Shown here: piece by piece, positions 41,512 to 50,772 of the stretch
Layout: each line of letters starts with the position of its first letter
How positions within the stretch are numbered: position 1 is the stretch's first letter
From: Nanosynbacter sp.
GTDB taxonomy: Bacteria; Patescibacteriota; Saccharimonadia; Saccharimonadales; Saccharimonadaceae
DNA length: 64,000 nucleotides
Direction: 5' to 3'
Assembly (NCBI GenBank): GCA_015257665.1
Contig: JABZJS010000002.1
Coordinates: forward strand, 62,001 to 126,000
The notes under the pieces: generated by a model
The model's input: only the letters and a program-made list of their open reading frames with translations
Told to the model about the DNA's origin: nothing
Database searches by the model: none
Made by a program: the position numbers and the translations under genes

Positions 41512-43146
41512 ATGCAAAAAGATGTCATTTATATCGATACTGAGGACGACATCACCGCCATCATTGGCAAGGTGAAGGACTCCTCGCAAAAAATCGTCGC
41601 ACTTGTGCCACCCAAGCGGATTGGTGCTATGCAGAGCGCTGTCAACCTCAAGCTCGTCCAGCGCGCTGCTGAGCAAGCAGGTAAACGGCTCGTCATTATT
41701 ACTGGCAACCAAGCACTCTCGACTTTGGCGGCTTCGGCAAGTATCCCCACGGCGCGAACATTGCAAAGCCGGCCAGAGATGGCTGAGATCCCAGCGCTCG
41801 AGGTCGATGACGAAGATGTCATTGATGGTAGTGAGCTCGAACCAGAAGATCCTGAGCTAGTAACGCCTGATACTTCTGTACCGGCTCGTCCTGCCACCCG
41901 CTCGGCTGCTCGCAAGACGCCAGATGACGACGACAAAGCAGCTGATACGTCGGCTGCCTCAGACCTCAAGAAGAAGGTGAAGGTACCGGATTTCAACAAA
42001 ATGCGCAAGAAACTCTTGATCGGTGGTGCGGCACTCGTTGCCCTGATCGTTTTCTTGGTGTGGGCGATTTTCTTCGCACCACATGCGACCATCACGATCA
42101 AGGCTCGTACCTCTGATCTGCCGCTCAGCACCCGCGTTACGATCGGCGATTCGCTTGGCTCAAACCTGCAAGAAGGGACAATCAAGACGACGACCAAAAC
42201 AACGCGCAAGACTATCTCAGTCGACTTTACTGCCACTGGCAAAGAAGATGTTGGCGCAAAGGCAACGGGGACGGTGCGCTTTACGCCGGCTTCGTTTGAT
42301 GTCTTACGTAATGGAGCGACGATCGACGCCGGGACGACTATCACGTCTGAGAATGGTATGCAGTATAAAACGACATCGTCGGTGGTATTCGACTCTAACG
42401 CGTCGGGTGGCGACCTCATGCGAGGCCGCACAACAGAGGTCACCGCGGTAGAGAGTGGCACGAAGTACAATGGTGCATCGGGCTCGGCCAAGGGCCCCTC
42501 TGGCTTCTCTGTTTCCTTCACGCATGATACTTCTGGTGGTACAGACAAGACGATTACCACAGTGCAGCGCAGTGATATTGAGCAGGCGAGGAATAGACTC
42601 AATAGTTCACTCGATAGCAATGGCGCTAAGCGCGAGCTTGCCTCACAGTTTAATGGTGATAGCTACATTATTCTGGGTGATACCTTCAAGCAAAACGACA
42701 GCGACATCCAACCGAACGTCAAGGTGGGTGGCGAAGCAACTGATGGTAAAGCCCAGCTGACTGGTGCGGTGGAGTACTCCCTCTCGGCGATTGAGAAGCG
42801 CGAGGCAGGCATCTTCCTTGATGCATACTTCAAGCAACAGATTGACGGCAAGGCCAACCAGCAAGTCCATAGCAATGGAGTCAATAAGCTCTCGGTGACC
42901 AATGTTTCGGCTAATGGTAATGCCTACAATGCGACTATCACGACCAACGGCAAAATCGGTCCCAAAGTCGATGAGTCGGAGCTCAAAGACTATGCCAAGG
43001 GTAAGCGCTATGCTGAGATTCGCTCGCATGTCGAGAAGATTGAGGGAGTGAGCTCGGCCGATGTATCGTTCTCACCATTCTGGGTGCAATCAGCACCAAA
43101 TGACACGAATCGTATAAAGGTGGTATTTGACCTCAATGAACAATAA
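41512..43146 (+). CDS. Large single-pass membrane protein, baseplate-J-like extracellular region
   Basis: 544 residues; the ATG directly follows the FtsA-like stop. Residues 1-80 look like a small Rossmann-like cytoplasmic domain (KIVALVPPKRIGAMQSAVNLKLV). A disordered acidic linker leads to a basic stretch and one membrane helix (~166-188, LLIGGAALVALIVFLVWAIFF). The outer part (~190-540) is beta-rich with TGTVRFTPASFDVLRNGATI, AGTTITSENGMQYKTTS and a helical IEQARNRLNSSLDSNGAKREL unit. This style resembles CPR proteins annotated as baseplate J/gp47-like. Function unknown; the operon suggests an envelope or division complex. Confidence 0.75.
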   Translation: MQKDVIYIDTEDDITAIIGKVKDSSQKIVALVPPKRIGAMQSAVNLKLVQRAAEQAGKRLVIITGNQALSTLAASASIPTARTLQSRPEMAEIPALEVDDEDVIDGSELEPEDPELVTPDTSVPARPATRSAARKTPDDDDKAADTSAASDLKKKVKVPDFNKMRKKLLIGGAALVALIVFLVWAIFFAPHATITIKARTSDLPLSTRVTIGDSLGSNLQEGTIKTTTKTTRKTISVDFTATGKEDVGAKATGTVRFTPASFDVLRNGATIDAGTTITSENGMQYKTTSSVVFDSNASGGDLMRGRTTEVTAVESGTKYNGASGSAKGPSGFSVSFTHDTSGGTDKTITTVQRSDIEQARNRLNSSLDSNGAKRELASQFNGDSYIILGDTFKQNDSDIQPNVKVGGEATDGKAQLTGAVEYSLSAIEKREAGIFLDAYFKQQIDGKANQQVHSNGVNKLSVTNVSANGNAYNATITTNGKIGPKVDESELKDYAKGKRYAEIRSHVEKIEGVSSADVSFSPFWVQSAPNDTNRIKVVFDLNEQ

Positions 43147-43546
43147 GAGAACATACTTAGCGCTTGATGTCGGCGAACGACGGATTGGCGTGGCAATTGC
43201 CGATCCGTCCGTGCGAATTGCTGTCGCATATGATACGATTGAAGTGGATGGTAGTGAACTTGAGCAAATCACTCAGCTGATTATGAGTGAGCGTGTTGGG
43301 GTGGTAGTCGTCGGCTACCCGCGCAATCAATCGGGCGAGCCCACAGCTCAAACCGCCTATGTTGAGCGGTTTGCGACTCAATTGACAGATATCGCGCCGC
43401 GCTTGGCATTTCAAGATGAGTCGCTCACCAGTGTACAGGCTGAGGAGTATCTTCGTGCTCAAGGAAAGCCGTATAGCAAGGGCGCTATCGATGCTGTCGC
43501 TGCCAGTATTATTTTGCAAGACTATTTGGAGACGCACTATGACTGA
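43136..43546 (+). CDS. ruvX: YqgF/RuvX-family nuclease (Holliday-junction resolvase-like / pre-16S rRNA nuclease)
   Basis: 136 residues from ATG 43136; it overlaps the previous gene by 11 nt, and an in-frame TTG at 43127 is less likely. Motifs: YLALDVGERRIGVAIADPS (catalytic Asp), VVVGYPRNQSGEPTAQT, LAFQDESLTSVQAEE and KGAIDAVAASIILQDYL, a complete RNase H-like set. In E. coli YqgF matures the 16S rRNA 5' end. The neighbouring mltG is a common partner in Gram-positive genomes. Confidence 0.93.
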   Translation: MNNKRTYLALDVGERRIGVAIADPSVRIAVAYDTIEVDGSELEQITQLIMSERVGVVVVGYPRNQSGEPTAQTAYVERFATQLTDIAPRLAFQDESLTSVQAEEYLRAQGKPYSKGAIDAVAASIILQDYLETHYD

Positions 43547-45233
43547 TTTTCGCCGCCAGCCAGGCCGAGGCTTCCAGGTAGGGAATCCAAACCCACCAAT
43601 GTCGCCACCACCAGCAGAACGCATCACACCACGGTCGGGGCGCTCGGCTGCTTCGGTGGGGTCTTCGGGGCGCAGTGCGTCGCCGTATATACGCCGCTCA
43701 GAGCCACATCGCCCAATAGTGGGACAACAGCCACAATCGACACAATCTATCCAGCCACAACCAGCACCGTCTCCTGCGCAGCAGCAGGCATATGATCCCT
43801 ACGCGCGGGTGAGTAGGCCTCAGCCACAACCAGCACCTCAGCCACAGCCCTACCGTAGTACACCAACTCCATCTCGTGACACGTACGCAGTGCCAGTCCA
43901 GCAACCAGTACCTCAATCGCAACCTCAACCAGCGGCCACTCCAGTCGATGATTTTGCTGATGATGCGTTGCCTTCTGGGCTTGATGATGATAGCTTCTAT
44001 GGCTTTGACGACGATGACCAGCCGCCGCAGCCCACACCGGGGCCACAGCGGGGAAGTCTGCTTGGTAATGATAGTGTTTCACCACTCTTTGCTGATGATG
44101 CACCAAAAGGTCGGACGATTGGCTCTCAGAAAAAATCTCCACGCTACAATACCGGTCGGCCACATCGTGGACGCCGTCGGTGGTTGTGGTGGCTGAGTGG
44201 TGTGGGGCTATTGATTTTGCTTATCATCGTGGCAGGGTATTGGTGGTACCATCAAAATCTACAGCCAGTCGATCGAACAGATACTACTGCTAAAGCAATA
44301 ACAATCGATGATGGTGCTACGCTCAAGACCGTTGCCGCAACACTAAAAGAACAGGGGTTGATTCGCGATACCAGAGCTTTTGATATCTATACCCGCTTGT
44401 CAGGCTCGCGCAATCAGCTGCATGCTGGTGTATGTCAGTTTAGCCCTTCGCAGTCGTTGCCTGAGATCGCGACGAAGCTCTCGCAGGGGTGTCATGATAA
44501 TCGCGTTGTCACATTCTTGCCAGGTGGCACTGTCGTCGATTCGCGCTACAAGCCACAAGGCCAAGACGCCACCACGGCACTCAAGCGAGCTGGCTACAGT
44601 GAGGAGTCAATCAAAGCTGCACTCGCCAAGACGTATAACAGCCCACTCTTTGCCGATAAGCCAGCAGGTACCTCGCTCGAGGGCTATATTTTTGGTGATA
44701 CCTATTCCGTGCCAGCCAATCAAGGTCCAGAGGCGGCTCTCAAGGCAGCCTTCGCTCATATGTATGAGCAGATTCAGAGTAATGGCTTGGTTGACAAATT
44801 TGCAGCCCAAAAACTCAATCTCTACCAAGCTATCACCCTTGCCTCCATCATCCAGCGCGAGATGGGGTGTGGTGGTGCGAGCCAAGATTGTTACCAGATC
44901 CAGCGACAGATTGCTCAGGTTTTTTACAAGCGTTTGCGCGAGAACAAAGTGCTTGGCTCGGACGTAACCTTCATTTATGGGGCAGATGTTGCTGGCGTAA
45001 GCCCCAATGTCAATCTCGACTCGCCGTACAATACACGCATCAAGCCAGGTTTGCCACCTGGGCCGATTGCCACACCTGGCCTCGGTGCACTCAAAGCAGT
45101 GGCCGACCCAGCTCCTGGTAACTATGAGTTCTTCCTCGCTGGTGATGATGGCAATGTCTATTTTGCCAACACTGAAGCTGAGCACCAAGCCAATATCAAG
45201 CAGCATTGCAAGAAGCTTTGTTCGGAGTTATAA
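43539..45233 (+). CDS. mltG: Endolytic murein transglycosylase MltG with long disordered cytoplasmic tail
   Basis: 564 residues from ATG 43539, overlapping the ruvX stop by 8 nt. The first ~210 residues are Pro/Gln/Ser-rich with repeated QPQP stretches and an acidic patch (DDSFYGFDDDDQ). One membrane helix follows (~213-238, WLWWLSGVGLLILLIIVAGY), then a LysM-like unit and the YceG domain: LEGYIFGDTYSVP, ASIIQREMG (family catalytic Glu, near 441), GSDVTFIYG, DSPYNTRIKPGLPPGPIATPG and YFANTEAEH. MltG cuts nascent glycan strands and helps set their length. Family members usually lack such a long tail. Confidence 0.92.
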   Translation: MTDFRRQPGRGFQVGNPNPPMSPPPAERITPRSGRSAASVGSSGRSASPYIRRSEPHRPIVGQQPQSTQSIQPQPAPSPAQQQAYDPYARVSRPQPQPAPQPQPYRSTPTPSRDTYAVPVQQPVPQSQPQPAATPVDDFADDALPSGLDDDSFYGFDDDDQPPQPTPGPQRGSLLGNDSVSPLFADDAPKGRTIGSQKKSPRYNTGRPHRGRRRWLWWLSGVGLLILLIIVAGYWWYHQNLQPVDRTDTTAKAITIDDGATLKTVAATLKEQGLIRDTRAFDIYTRLSGSRNQLHAGVCQFSPSQSLPEIATKLSQGCHDNRVVTFLPGGTVVDSRYKPQGQDATTALKRAGYSEESIKAALAKTYNSPLFADKPAGTSLEGYIFGDTYSVPANQGPEAALKAAFAHMYEQIQSNGLVDKFAAQKLNLYQAITLASIIQREMGCGGASQDCYQIQRQIAQVFYKRLRENKVLGSDVTFIYGADVAGVSPNVNLDSPYNTRIKPGLPPGPIATPGLGALKAVADPAPGNYEFFLAGDDGNVYFANTEAEHQANIKQHCKKLCSEL

Positions 45234-45321
45234 AGCCTCGGCTGTAGCCGTAGCTACCAATACCGGGGTAAAATTGTTGCAATTTTCACAAAATATCATC
45301 TCCCACCACAGTGGTGAGCCA

Positions 45322-45455
45322 TTGACTAAATCACAACTGCGTAGTAGAATGGATCGTAGCCAGTCGGTGAGTGAGGATACAGGGAATGCAAGAGAGGGGA
45401 ATTGCTCTACCAATGGCCTGCCTTTAAATGTCGTACGAGCGCCGAAATCAATTTT
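45322..45455 (+). ncRNA. Possible short RNA or 5' leader before the LysM-CHAP gene
   Basis: TTGACT (45322-45327), 17-nt spacer, TAGAAT (45345-45350) form a good promoter about 200 nt before the next ORF. The RNA would begin near 45357, contains a GCAAGAGAGG..TTGCTCT hairpin, and reaches a T7 run at ~45449. It may be a small RNA or an attenuated leader of the wall hydrolase gene. The c-di-AMP riboswitch core was looked for and not found. No gene is visible in 45234-45548. Confidence 0.3.
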
Positions 45456-45548
45456 TTTAATATCATAATAAAATCGGTCGACATGTGTGCTCCGTTCTCA
45501 TATATAAGAGAAGAAAGACAGAGTGAGGTAGTCGCGCGCTAGCAATAG

Positions 45549-46793
45549 ATGCGCAGGAGAACGATCATTCGTCAACAACAAGCAGCCGAGCAGGCTTCAC
45601 AACTCGAACTTTCGCCTATTACCGTGCGGAGTCGGCGTCCGCGACCATTGTATAAGTCATTATCACCAGTACGGACATCGGCCTATGTCGGGGTTTTTGT
45701 CTTGATACTGTCGCTCGTTGCCATGAGCTATCAGCCAATTTTGGCAGAAAACACCGCTCTAGCCAGCGCTGCGCCCGTCAGTGCAACGCGCCAGACAGCA
45801 GCAACACCATCGGCAGACGGGGTAGATCAGCTCGTTGCGACCAATGTTGCTACGTCGATTGCTGAGAGCACCAGCTTGCCTGTCGCTAATAACGTCGCTA
45901 ACCTCTCGCAGTCAATTGCTGCAGAGAACTCGTTTACTCAAACGAGCGCTACGACGATCAACAAGCCACAGATTGTTCAGCCAACAGCCGACAACCGCAC
46001 TATCAAGAAATACACGACAGTTGCTGGTGATAGCGTGCCAAGCCTTGCCGATAAGTTTAAGATTAGCACGCAAACCATCAAATGGGTCAACAACCTAACC
46101 AGTGATGCCCTTGAGCCAGGCAAAGAGCTAACTATTTTACCGGTTAATGGTATTCTCTACACCGTTAAGGATGGTGATACGCTTGATAGCATTGCCGCTA
46201 AATACAAAGCAGATAAGAATCAGCTGACTCTCTACAACGACCTTGAGCTGACCTCTACCCCTGCTAAAGGCTCACAGCTCATCATCCCTGATGGTTCATT
46301 GCCAACAGAAGAGCAGCCAGGCTACGTAGCGCCACGCTCAGGTGCTGCTGCTCGCGCAGCTAATGCAACTGCAACTGGTGCAAATAGCTATAACGGTACT
46401 GGTGCCTATGGTGGCGCTGCTGGTACAGCCCACGCCTGGACAGGCGGTGGCGATGGTGGTGGCTACGCCTGGGGTAACTGTACCTTCTATGCCTACGAGC
46501 GCCGTCTTGAGCTTGGCCGGCCAATCGGCCGTCAGTGGGGCAATGCTGCTACCTGGGCTAGCTTCGCCCGTGCATCTGGCTACGGTGTTGGCACAACGCC
46601 AGCCGTTGGTGCGGTGATGCAAAATGGTGGTGGGTATGGCCACGTTGCCATTGTCGAGAGTGTTAACCCTGGTGTTTCGGTCACCATTAGCGAGATGAAC
46701 GGCTTCCGCTGGGGTGGTGGATTCAACCGCGTTGGCTTTGGTAACATCCCATGGAACGAAGCAGTTGGTGGTCGCTATCAGTACATCTACTAA
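45549..46793 (+). CDS. LysM-CHAP peptidoglycan hydrolase
   Basis: 414 residues. A basic, disordered N-terminus precedes one membrane/signal segment (~45-65, YVGVFVLILSLVAMS). Two LysM modules bind glycan: KKYTTVAGDSVPSLADKFK (from ~152) and LYTVKDGDTLDSIAAKYK (from ~200). A Gly/Ala linker leads to a C-terminal CHAP domain with catalytic Cys in WGNCTFYAYERR (near 310) and His in GYGHVAIVES (near 365). It is expected to act outside the cell as an amidase or endopeptidase in cell separation or host-surface interaction. No clear Shine-Dalgarno sequence lies directly before the ATG. A terminator follows. Confidence 0.92.
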   Translation: MRRRTIIRQQQAAEQASQLELSPITVRSRRPRPLYKSLSPVRTSAYVGVFVLILSLVAMSYQPILAENTALASAAPVSATRQTAATPSADGVDQLVATNVATSIAESTSLPVANNVANLSQSIAAENSFTQTSATTINKPQIVQPTADNRTIKKYTTVAGDSVPSLADKFKISTQTIKWVNNLTSDALEPGKELTILPVNGILYTVKDGDTLDSIAAKYKADKNQLTLYNDLELTSTPAKGSQLIIPDGSLPTEEQPGYVAPRSGAAARAANATATGANSYNGTGAYGGAAGTAHAWTGGGDGGGYAWGNCTFYAYERRLELGRPIGRQWGNAATWASFARASGYGVGTTPAVGAVMQNGGGYGHVAIVESVNPGVSVTISEMNGFRWGGGFNRVGFGNIPWNEAVGGRYQYIY

Positions 46794-46813
46794 TTCGATA
46801 CCCTAAGCTGAGC

Positions 46814-46843
46814 AAACACCTCTGTTGTCGCAGAGGTGTTTTT
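46814..46843 (+). terminator. Terminator of the LysM-CHAP gene
   Basis: Ten-bp stem AACACCTCTG (46815-46824) / CAGAGGTGTT (46831-46840), 6-nt loop, T-run to 46843. The obgE -10 begins only 3 nt later. Confidence 0.85.
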
Positions 46844-46845
46844 GG

Positions 46846-46851
46846 TATACT
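46846..46851 (+). promoter_or_regulatory. -10 box of obgE
   Basis: TATACT ends 9 nt before ATG 46861. A -35 for this promoter would fall inside the preceding terminator hairpin. Confidence 0.6.
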
Positions 46852-46860
46852 TAATAGTAT

Positions 46861-48237
46861 ATGTTTGTAGATACAGCAAAGGTAACAGTAGCAGCAGGTC
46901 GCGGCGGCGACGGCGCGGTGAGCTTTCGACATGAAATATATGTAGACAAAGGTGGACCTGATGGCGGAGATGGCGGTCGTGGTGGTGATGTTGTATTTGT
47001 TGCAACAGAACAGCTCAATACCTTGCTCAAGTTTCGCTACAAACCAGAGCTCAAGGCAGAGCCCGGCGTGGCGGGTGGTAAGAAGAAGATGGCAGGCCGA
47101 TCTGGTAAGCCACTGGTTGTCAAAGTGCCAGTAGGGACACTGGTGAAGCGAGGTGATGTAGTGGTTGCCGACCTCGCCGAGGCAGGGCAAGAGGCCGTCA
47201 TTGCCAAGGGTGGCGATGGTGGCTTTGGTAATGCGCATTTTAAATCTAGTGTGCGTCAAACACCGCGCATGGCCGAGCTGGGCGAGGCAGGGGAGAGCTT
47301 TGAGGCGGAACTGGAACTGAAGTTACTGGCTGATGTTGGCTTGGTGGGTTTTCCTAATGCTGGTAAATCAACCTTCCTGAGCGTGGTGAGTAATGCTCGC
47401 CCAGAGATTGCGAACTACGAATTTACGACACTCACACCTAACCTTGGTGTAGCCGATATTGATGATAGTTCGATCTTGATCGCCGACATTCCTGGCCTGA
47501 TTAAGGGAGCGAGCGAAGGTAAAGGTCTGGGCGATGCCTTCTTGCGGCACGTCGAGCGGACGGCTGTACTCCTCCATCTTGTTGATGTGTATAGTAATGA
47601 TGTAGCTGAGCGCTACCAAGCGATTCGTCATGAGCTACAGCAATACAGCACCGAGCTTGCCCAGCGGCCAGAGGTCGTGGTGCTAACGAAGTGTGATGGG
47701 CTCGATGACGATATCGTCCAGATGCAGATAGATAGCTTGCGCCAGGTGGTTGATGAAGCAACGCCAATTTTTGCGATCTCTTCAGTGGCTCATCAAGGTG
47801 TGGTCGATGTGCTGAGAGCTTTGCGCCAGATAGTAGTAGCGGCGCGGGCGGCTGAAGCAACAGCTGAAGAGGACGACGATTTTGCTGATGGCGAGGAGCT
47901 CGTGACCATTACGCTCGGTAGCCAAGCTAAGGCCGATGCCTGGGTAGTGCAGCAACTGCAGGGTTACGCGGCGCAGCAGTGCGTCGAGGTGGCAGTAGAG
48001 AGCGGTCTCACTAACCCACGAGAGAATGGCGAGATGCCGCGGGTCTTTGCTGTGTCTGGCCAAAAGCTCGAGAAATTCGCTCGTCGCACGAACTTCGCCC
48101 AGTTTGAGGCAGTTAATCGCCTGCGTGATATTATGAAGCGCCTCGGTGTCACGCATGAGCTCATCCGTCAAGGAGCAGAGGGCGACAGCATCGTGCAGAT
48201 TGGCGATAGTCAGCCGTTTCCGCTGGTGGAGCAATAA
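46861..48237 (+). CDS. obgE: Obg GTPase
   Basis: 458 residues. The glycine-rich Obg fold (AGRGGDGAVSFRHE, GGPDGGDGGRGGDV) is followed by the G domain: G1 GFPNAGKST, switch I NYEFTTLTPNLG, G3 DIPGLIKGAS, G4 LTKCDGLD and G5 SSVAHQG. The C-terminus (~340-455) matches an OCT-type domain: VFAVSGQKLEKFARRTNF, then LGVTHELIRQGAEGDSIVQIG. Obg binds the 50S subunit and couples late ribosome assembly to nucleotide state; OCT domains are variable among phyla. Confidence 0.95.
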   Translation: MFVDTAKVTVAAGRGGDGAVSFRHEIYVDKGGPDGGDGGRGGDVVFVATEQLNTLLKFRYKPELKAEPGVAGGKKKMAGRSGKPLVVKVPVGTLVKRGDVVVADLAEAGQEAVIAKGGDGGFGNAHFKSSVRQTPRMAELGEAGESFEAELELKLLADVGLVGFPNAGKSTFLSVVSNARPEIANYEFTTLTPNLGVADIDDSSILIADIPGLIKGASEGKGLGDAFLRHVERTAVLLHLVDVYSNDVAERYQAIRHELQQYSTELAQRPEVVVLTKCDGLDDDIVQMQIDSLRQVVDEATPIFAISSVAHQGVVDVLRALRQIVVAARAAEATAEEDDDFADGEELVTITLGSQAKADAWVVQQLQGYAAQQCVEVAVESGLTNPRENGEMPRVFAVSGQKLEKFARRTNFAQFEAVNRLRDIMKRLGVTHELIRQGAEGDSIVQIGDSQPFPLVEQ

Positions 48238-48248
48238 ATAATATATAA

Positions 48249-48279
48249 AGCCTGCTGTCTCAACAGAGGTTGTTTTATG
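48249..48279 (+). terminator. Probable obgE terminator
   Basis: An imperfect hairpin (CCTGCTGT / ACAGAGG) followed by TTGTTTTA. A TATAAT for the next gene follows at about 48281. Confidence 0.4.
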
Positions 48280-48317
48280 GTATAATAGTAGACAGGTTAA
48301 TATAGTCAGGAGGCAGT

Positions 48318-49238
48318 ATGAGCAATAGAGAAAAAGAAGTGCCAAGTACTCTGGAAGTTGCGGCCTTGGACCTAAGAAGCACATATAACTTGAGCCACGA
48401 GGGTAGTAGTGGAGTTGCTGGAGCTATTGGTGCTGTAGGAATGACGCTAGTACAGACCTCACTGAAGCCCCTGTTTGATCGACGGTATCTAGGCCCTAAT
48501 AGCTTTCAACAAGAAGCGTTTCTTAATGTTCGATACGATATCGCTTGCGCGCTCGCTGGCAAAGAGCCATCGCTCAGTGATCACCTTTTGAAGGCTAACC
48601 CTGAAGAGTACACTGAACAATTACTTAAAGGAGTCCGCGAAAATGATGTCGAGCCACTCCTCGATACGAGTGTAGGTAAGCTAACGCAGTATGTATTAGC
48701 TCAATTGGAGAAGAAGCAACTTCCTAATGAAAGTGCAAATCGGTATTTTGGTGACTGGCTTGAAGCAACAATCGATAATCGTAAGAGAACAAAGGAGCGG
48801 AAAATCCTCAGTACATCAGAGCTAGACGCTATCTATGGTAAAGAGGGTAGAGAAATGGATGTGCAGCTGGTTCTCGCAGGGACTAACCTCCGCACGAGAA
48901 GTGTGTTGGATTATTATATAGAAGGTGACGACTTTGGAAAGTATATTCGGCAATTGGAAGCTTTGAAGTATATCATGCCAAATTGGGAAAAGGGTAAGAT
49001 TGATATACCGAGAGAAGTTCTTAGTGTAGTCGATCTTGATGCTGAGACACCAGTTGATGACGTTAAATTAAATCAGAGTGTTTTTGAGTGGAAATGGGAT
49101 ACCGTGGCAGATATTATGAATAAAGTGAAACAAGGTGTCTATGAGCTAGAGCATTATGAAAAAAGTGCTGGTACAAAAGCGTCTAAGAAGTTTCTGGCGA
49201 GGCACGCTATAGAAGTTGTAAATCACGGCTGGCAGTAG
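48318..49238 (+). CDS. Hypothetical protein, moderately AT-rich
   Basis: 306 residues. AGGAGG lies 6 nt before the ATG, and a TATAAT about 30 nt upstream gives a leadered message. A short hydrophobic stretch (GVAGAIGAVGMTLVQTSL, ~32-49) may be a membrane-inserting or buried helix. The rest is helical and charged, with FGDWLEATIDNRKRTKERK and a C-terminal FLARHAIEVVNHGWQ. No family was recognised. Codon use is more AT-rich than in obgE and sbcB, which flank it, suggesting an accessory gene. The stop lies 3 nt before the sbcB start. Confidence 0.65.
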   Translation: MSNREKEVPSTLEVAALDLRSTYNLSHEGSSGVAGAIGAVGMTLVQTSLKPLFDRRYLGPNSFQQEAFLNVRYDIACALAGKEPSLSDHLLKANPEEYTEQLLKGVRENDVEPLLDTSVGKLTQYVLAQLEKKQLPNESANRYFGDWLEATIDNRKRTKERKILSTSELDAIYGKEGREMDVQLVLAGTNLRTRSVLDYYIEGDDFGKYIRQLEALKYIMPNWEKGKIDIPREVLSVVDLDAETPVDDVKLNQSVFEWKWDTVADIMNKVKQGVYELEHYEKSAGTKASKKFLARHAIEVVNHGWQ

Positions 49239-49241
49239 TGT

Positions 49242-50657
49242 ATGGTGGCACAAACATTCTTTTTCTACGACCTTGAGACGAGTGGCTTCCGGGCACAGAC
49301 GGATCGGATCATGCAGTTTGCCGGGCAGCGGACAGATATGAATTTGCAACCAATTGGCGAACCGTATAACTTCCTCATCACTCTCAATGACGACACCCTA
49401 CCAAGTCCCGATGCTCTGATGGTGACTGGTATCACGCCGCAGAAGACGCTAGAGGAGGGCTATAGCGAGGCAGAATGTGCGCGGATGGTGAGCGAAGAGA
49501 TCTTTACGCCAGGGACGATCGCTGTGGGGTTCAACAATGTGCGCTTTGACGATGAGTTTATCCGCCATCTGCTGTGGCGGAACTTTTATGATCCATATGA
49601 GTGGAGCTGGAAGGATGAGCGGAGCCGCTGGGATATGCTTGATGTCGTGCGGCTGACGCGGGCGCTGCGGCCAGATGGCATTGAGTGGCCAATGGATGCG
49701 AATGGTCAGCCTACCAACCGCCTGGAGCTCATTACTAAAGCTAATGGCATTGCACACGATAATGCACACGACGCCTTCGCCGATGTAGCAGCTCTGATAG
49801 AAGTAACGAAGCTGGTGAAGCGCGCTCAGCCTCAGCTCTTTGACTACCTCCTTACTATGCGCGACAAGAGGGCAGTGCAGCGGCTGGTCAATCTCGAGAC
49901 CAAGCAGCCCTTCGTCTATACTAGTGGCCGCTACGACAAACAGCATGCCAAGACGACCGTCGCTTTTCCGCTAGCCCCAGCACCCAATAGCAATGTCTTG
50001 GTCTATGACCTGCGCTATGACCCAACGCCGTTTGTGAGCCTAAGCCAGCAGGAACTTGCCAAGAAAATCTTTGCTACCTGGGAAGAGCGCCAAGCCGATG
50101 GCTTTGTGGCGCTACCTGTCAAACCATTGCAATACAATCGTTGCCCAGCCGTTGCACCACTTGGTGTGCTAGAGCAAGGCGATGGCTGGAGTAAGATCCA
50201 TCTCGAGGCGGCAACTGTGGCGCGCCACCGCGATATCCTTCTTCACCATCCCGACTTTGCTGAGAAGCTCCGCACACTCTACGAAAAAAAGCGTGAGTAC
50301 AAAAAATCAACCGACCCCGAAGGGCAGCTCTACGACAGCTTCGTCTCGGACGCAGACAAGACGCACATTGCTGCAGTGCGCAGTGCCGATGCTAAGGCGC
50401 TGGCAGACTTCCACCCGGCCTTTCGCGATGAGCGCCTGCCTGAGCTGCTACTCCACTATAAGGCGCGTAGCTTTCCGCAGAGCCTCAGTGATGATGAGCA
50501 AGCCCAGTGGGAGCAATGGCGGAACACCCACCTGCAGGCGCAGCTGCCGAGCTTTATGGCGTCGTTGCAGCGCTTGGCCAAGGCAGGCACAGCAGATGAA
50601 TTTATCATGCAGGAGCTGCAGTTGTGGCTTGAAGCTGTGGTACCGGTGGATGACTAG
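49242..50657 (+). CDS. sbcB: Exonuclease I
   Basis: 471 residues, the family's usual length. DEDDh motifs: ExoI FYDLETSGF (catalytic Asp/Glu), ExoII AVGFNNVRFDDEFIRH, and ExoIII HDNAHDAFADV with the His-Asp pair. The SH3-like and C-terminal helical regions follow (LVNLETKQPFVYTSGRYD). It degrades single-stranded DNA 3'-5' in recombination and mismatch repair. It is close-packed after the 48318 gene; whether they share a function is unknown. Confidence 0.93.
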   Translation: MVAQTFFFYDLETSGFRAQTDRIMQFAGQRTDMNLQPIGEPYNFLITLNDDTLPSPDALMVTGITPQKTLEEGYSEAECARMVSEEIFTPGTIAVGFNNVRFDDEFIRHLLWRNFYDPYEWSWKDERSRWDMLDVVRLTRALRPDGIEWPMDANGQPTNRLELITKANGIAHDNAHDAFADVAALIEVTKLVKRAQPQLFDYLLTMRDKRAVQRLVNLETKQPFVYTSGRYDKQHAKTTVAFPLAPAPNSNVLVYDLRYDPTPFVSLSQQELAKKIFATWEERQADGFVALPVKPLQYNRCPAVAPLGVLEQGDGWSKIHLEAATVARHRDILLHHPDFAEKLRTLYEKKREYKKSTDPEGQLYDSFVSDADKTHIAAVRSADAKALADFHPAFRDERLPELLLHYKARSFPQSLSDDEQAQWEQWRNTHLQAQLPSFMASLQRLAKAGTADEFIMQELQLWLEAVVPVDD

Positions 50658-50772
50658 AAGAGTCTTGAGCATCCAAAACCTTCACTTTCTCTATTGATTC
50701 TCTTATTTCATTTGAGCAAGAGTAAGAAGCTGGTTGTCTAATCAGCTTTGAACCTGAGCAGTCACTTCGTTA

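Noticed and set aside
45234..45548. c-di-AMP (ydaO) riboswitch before the LysM-CHAP gene
   Set aside because: Context would fit, but the conserved core sequences are absent.
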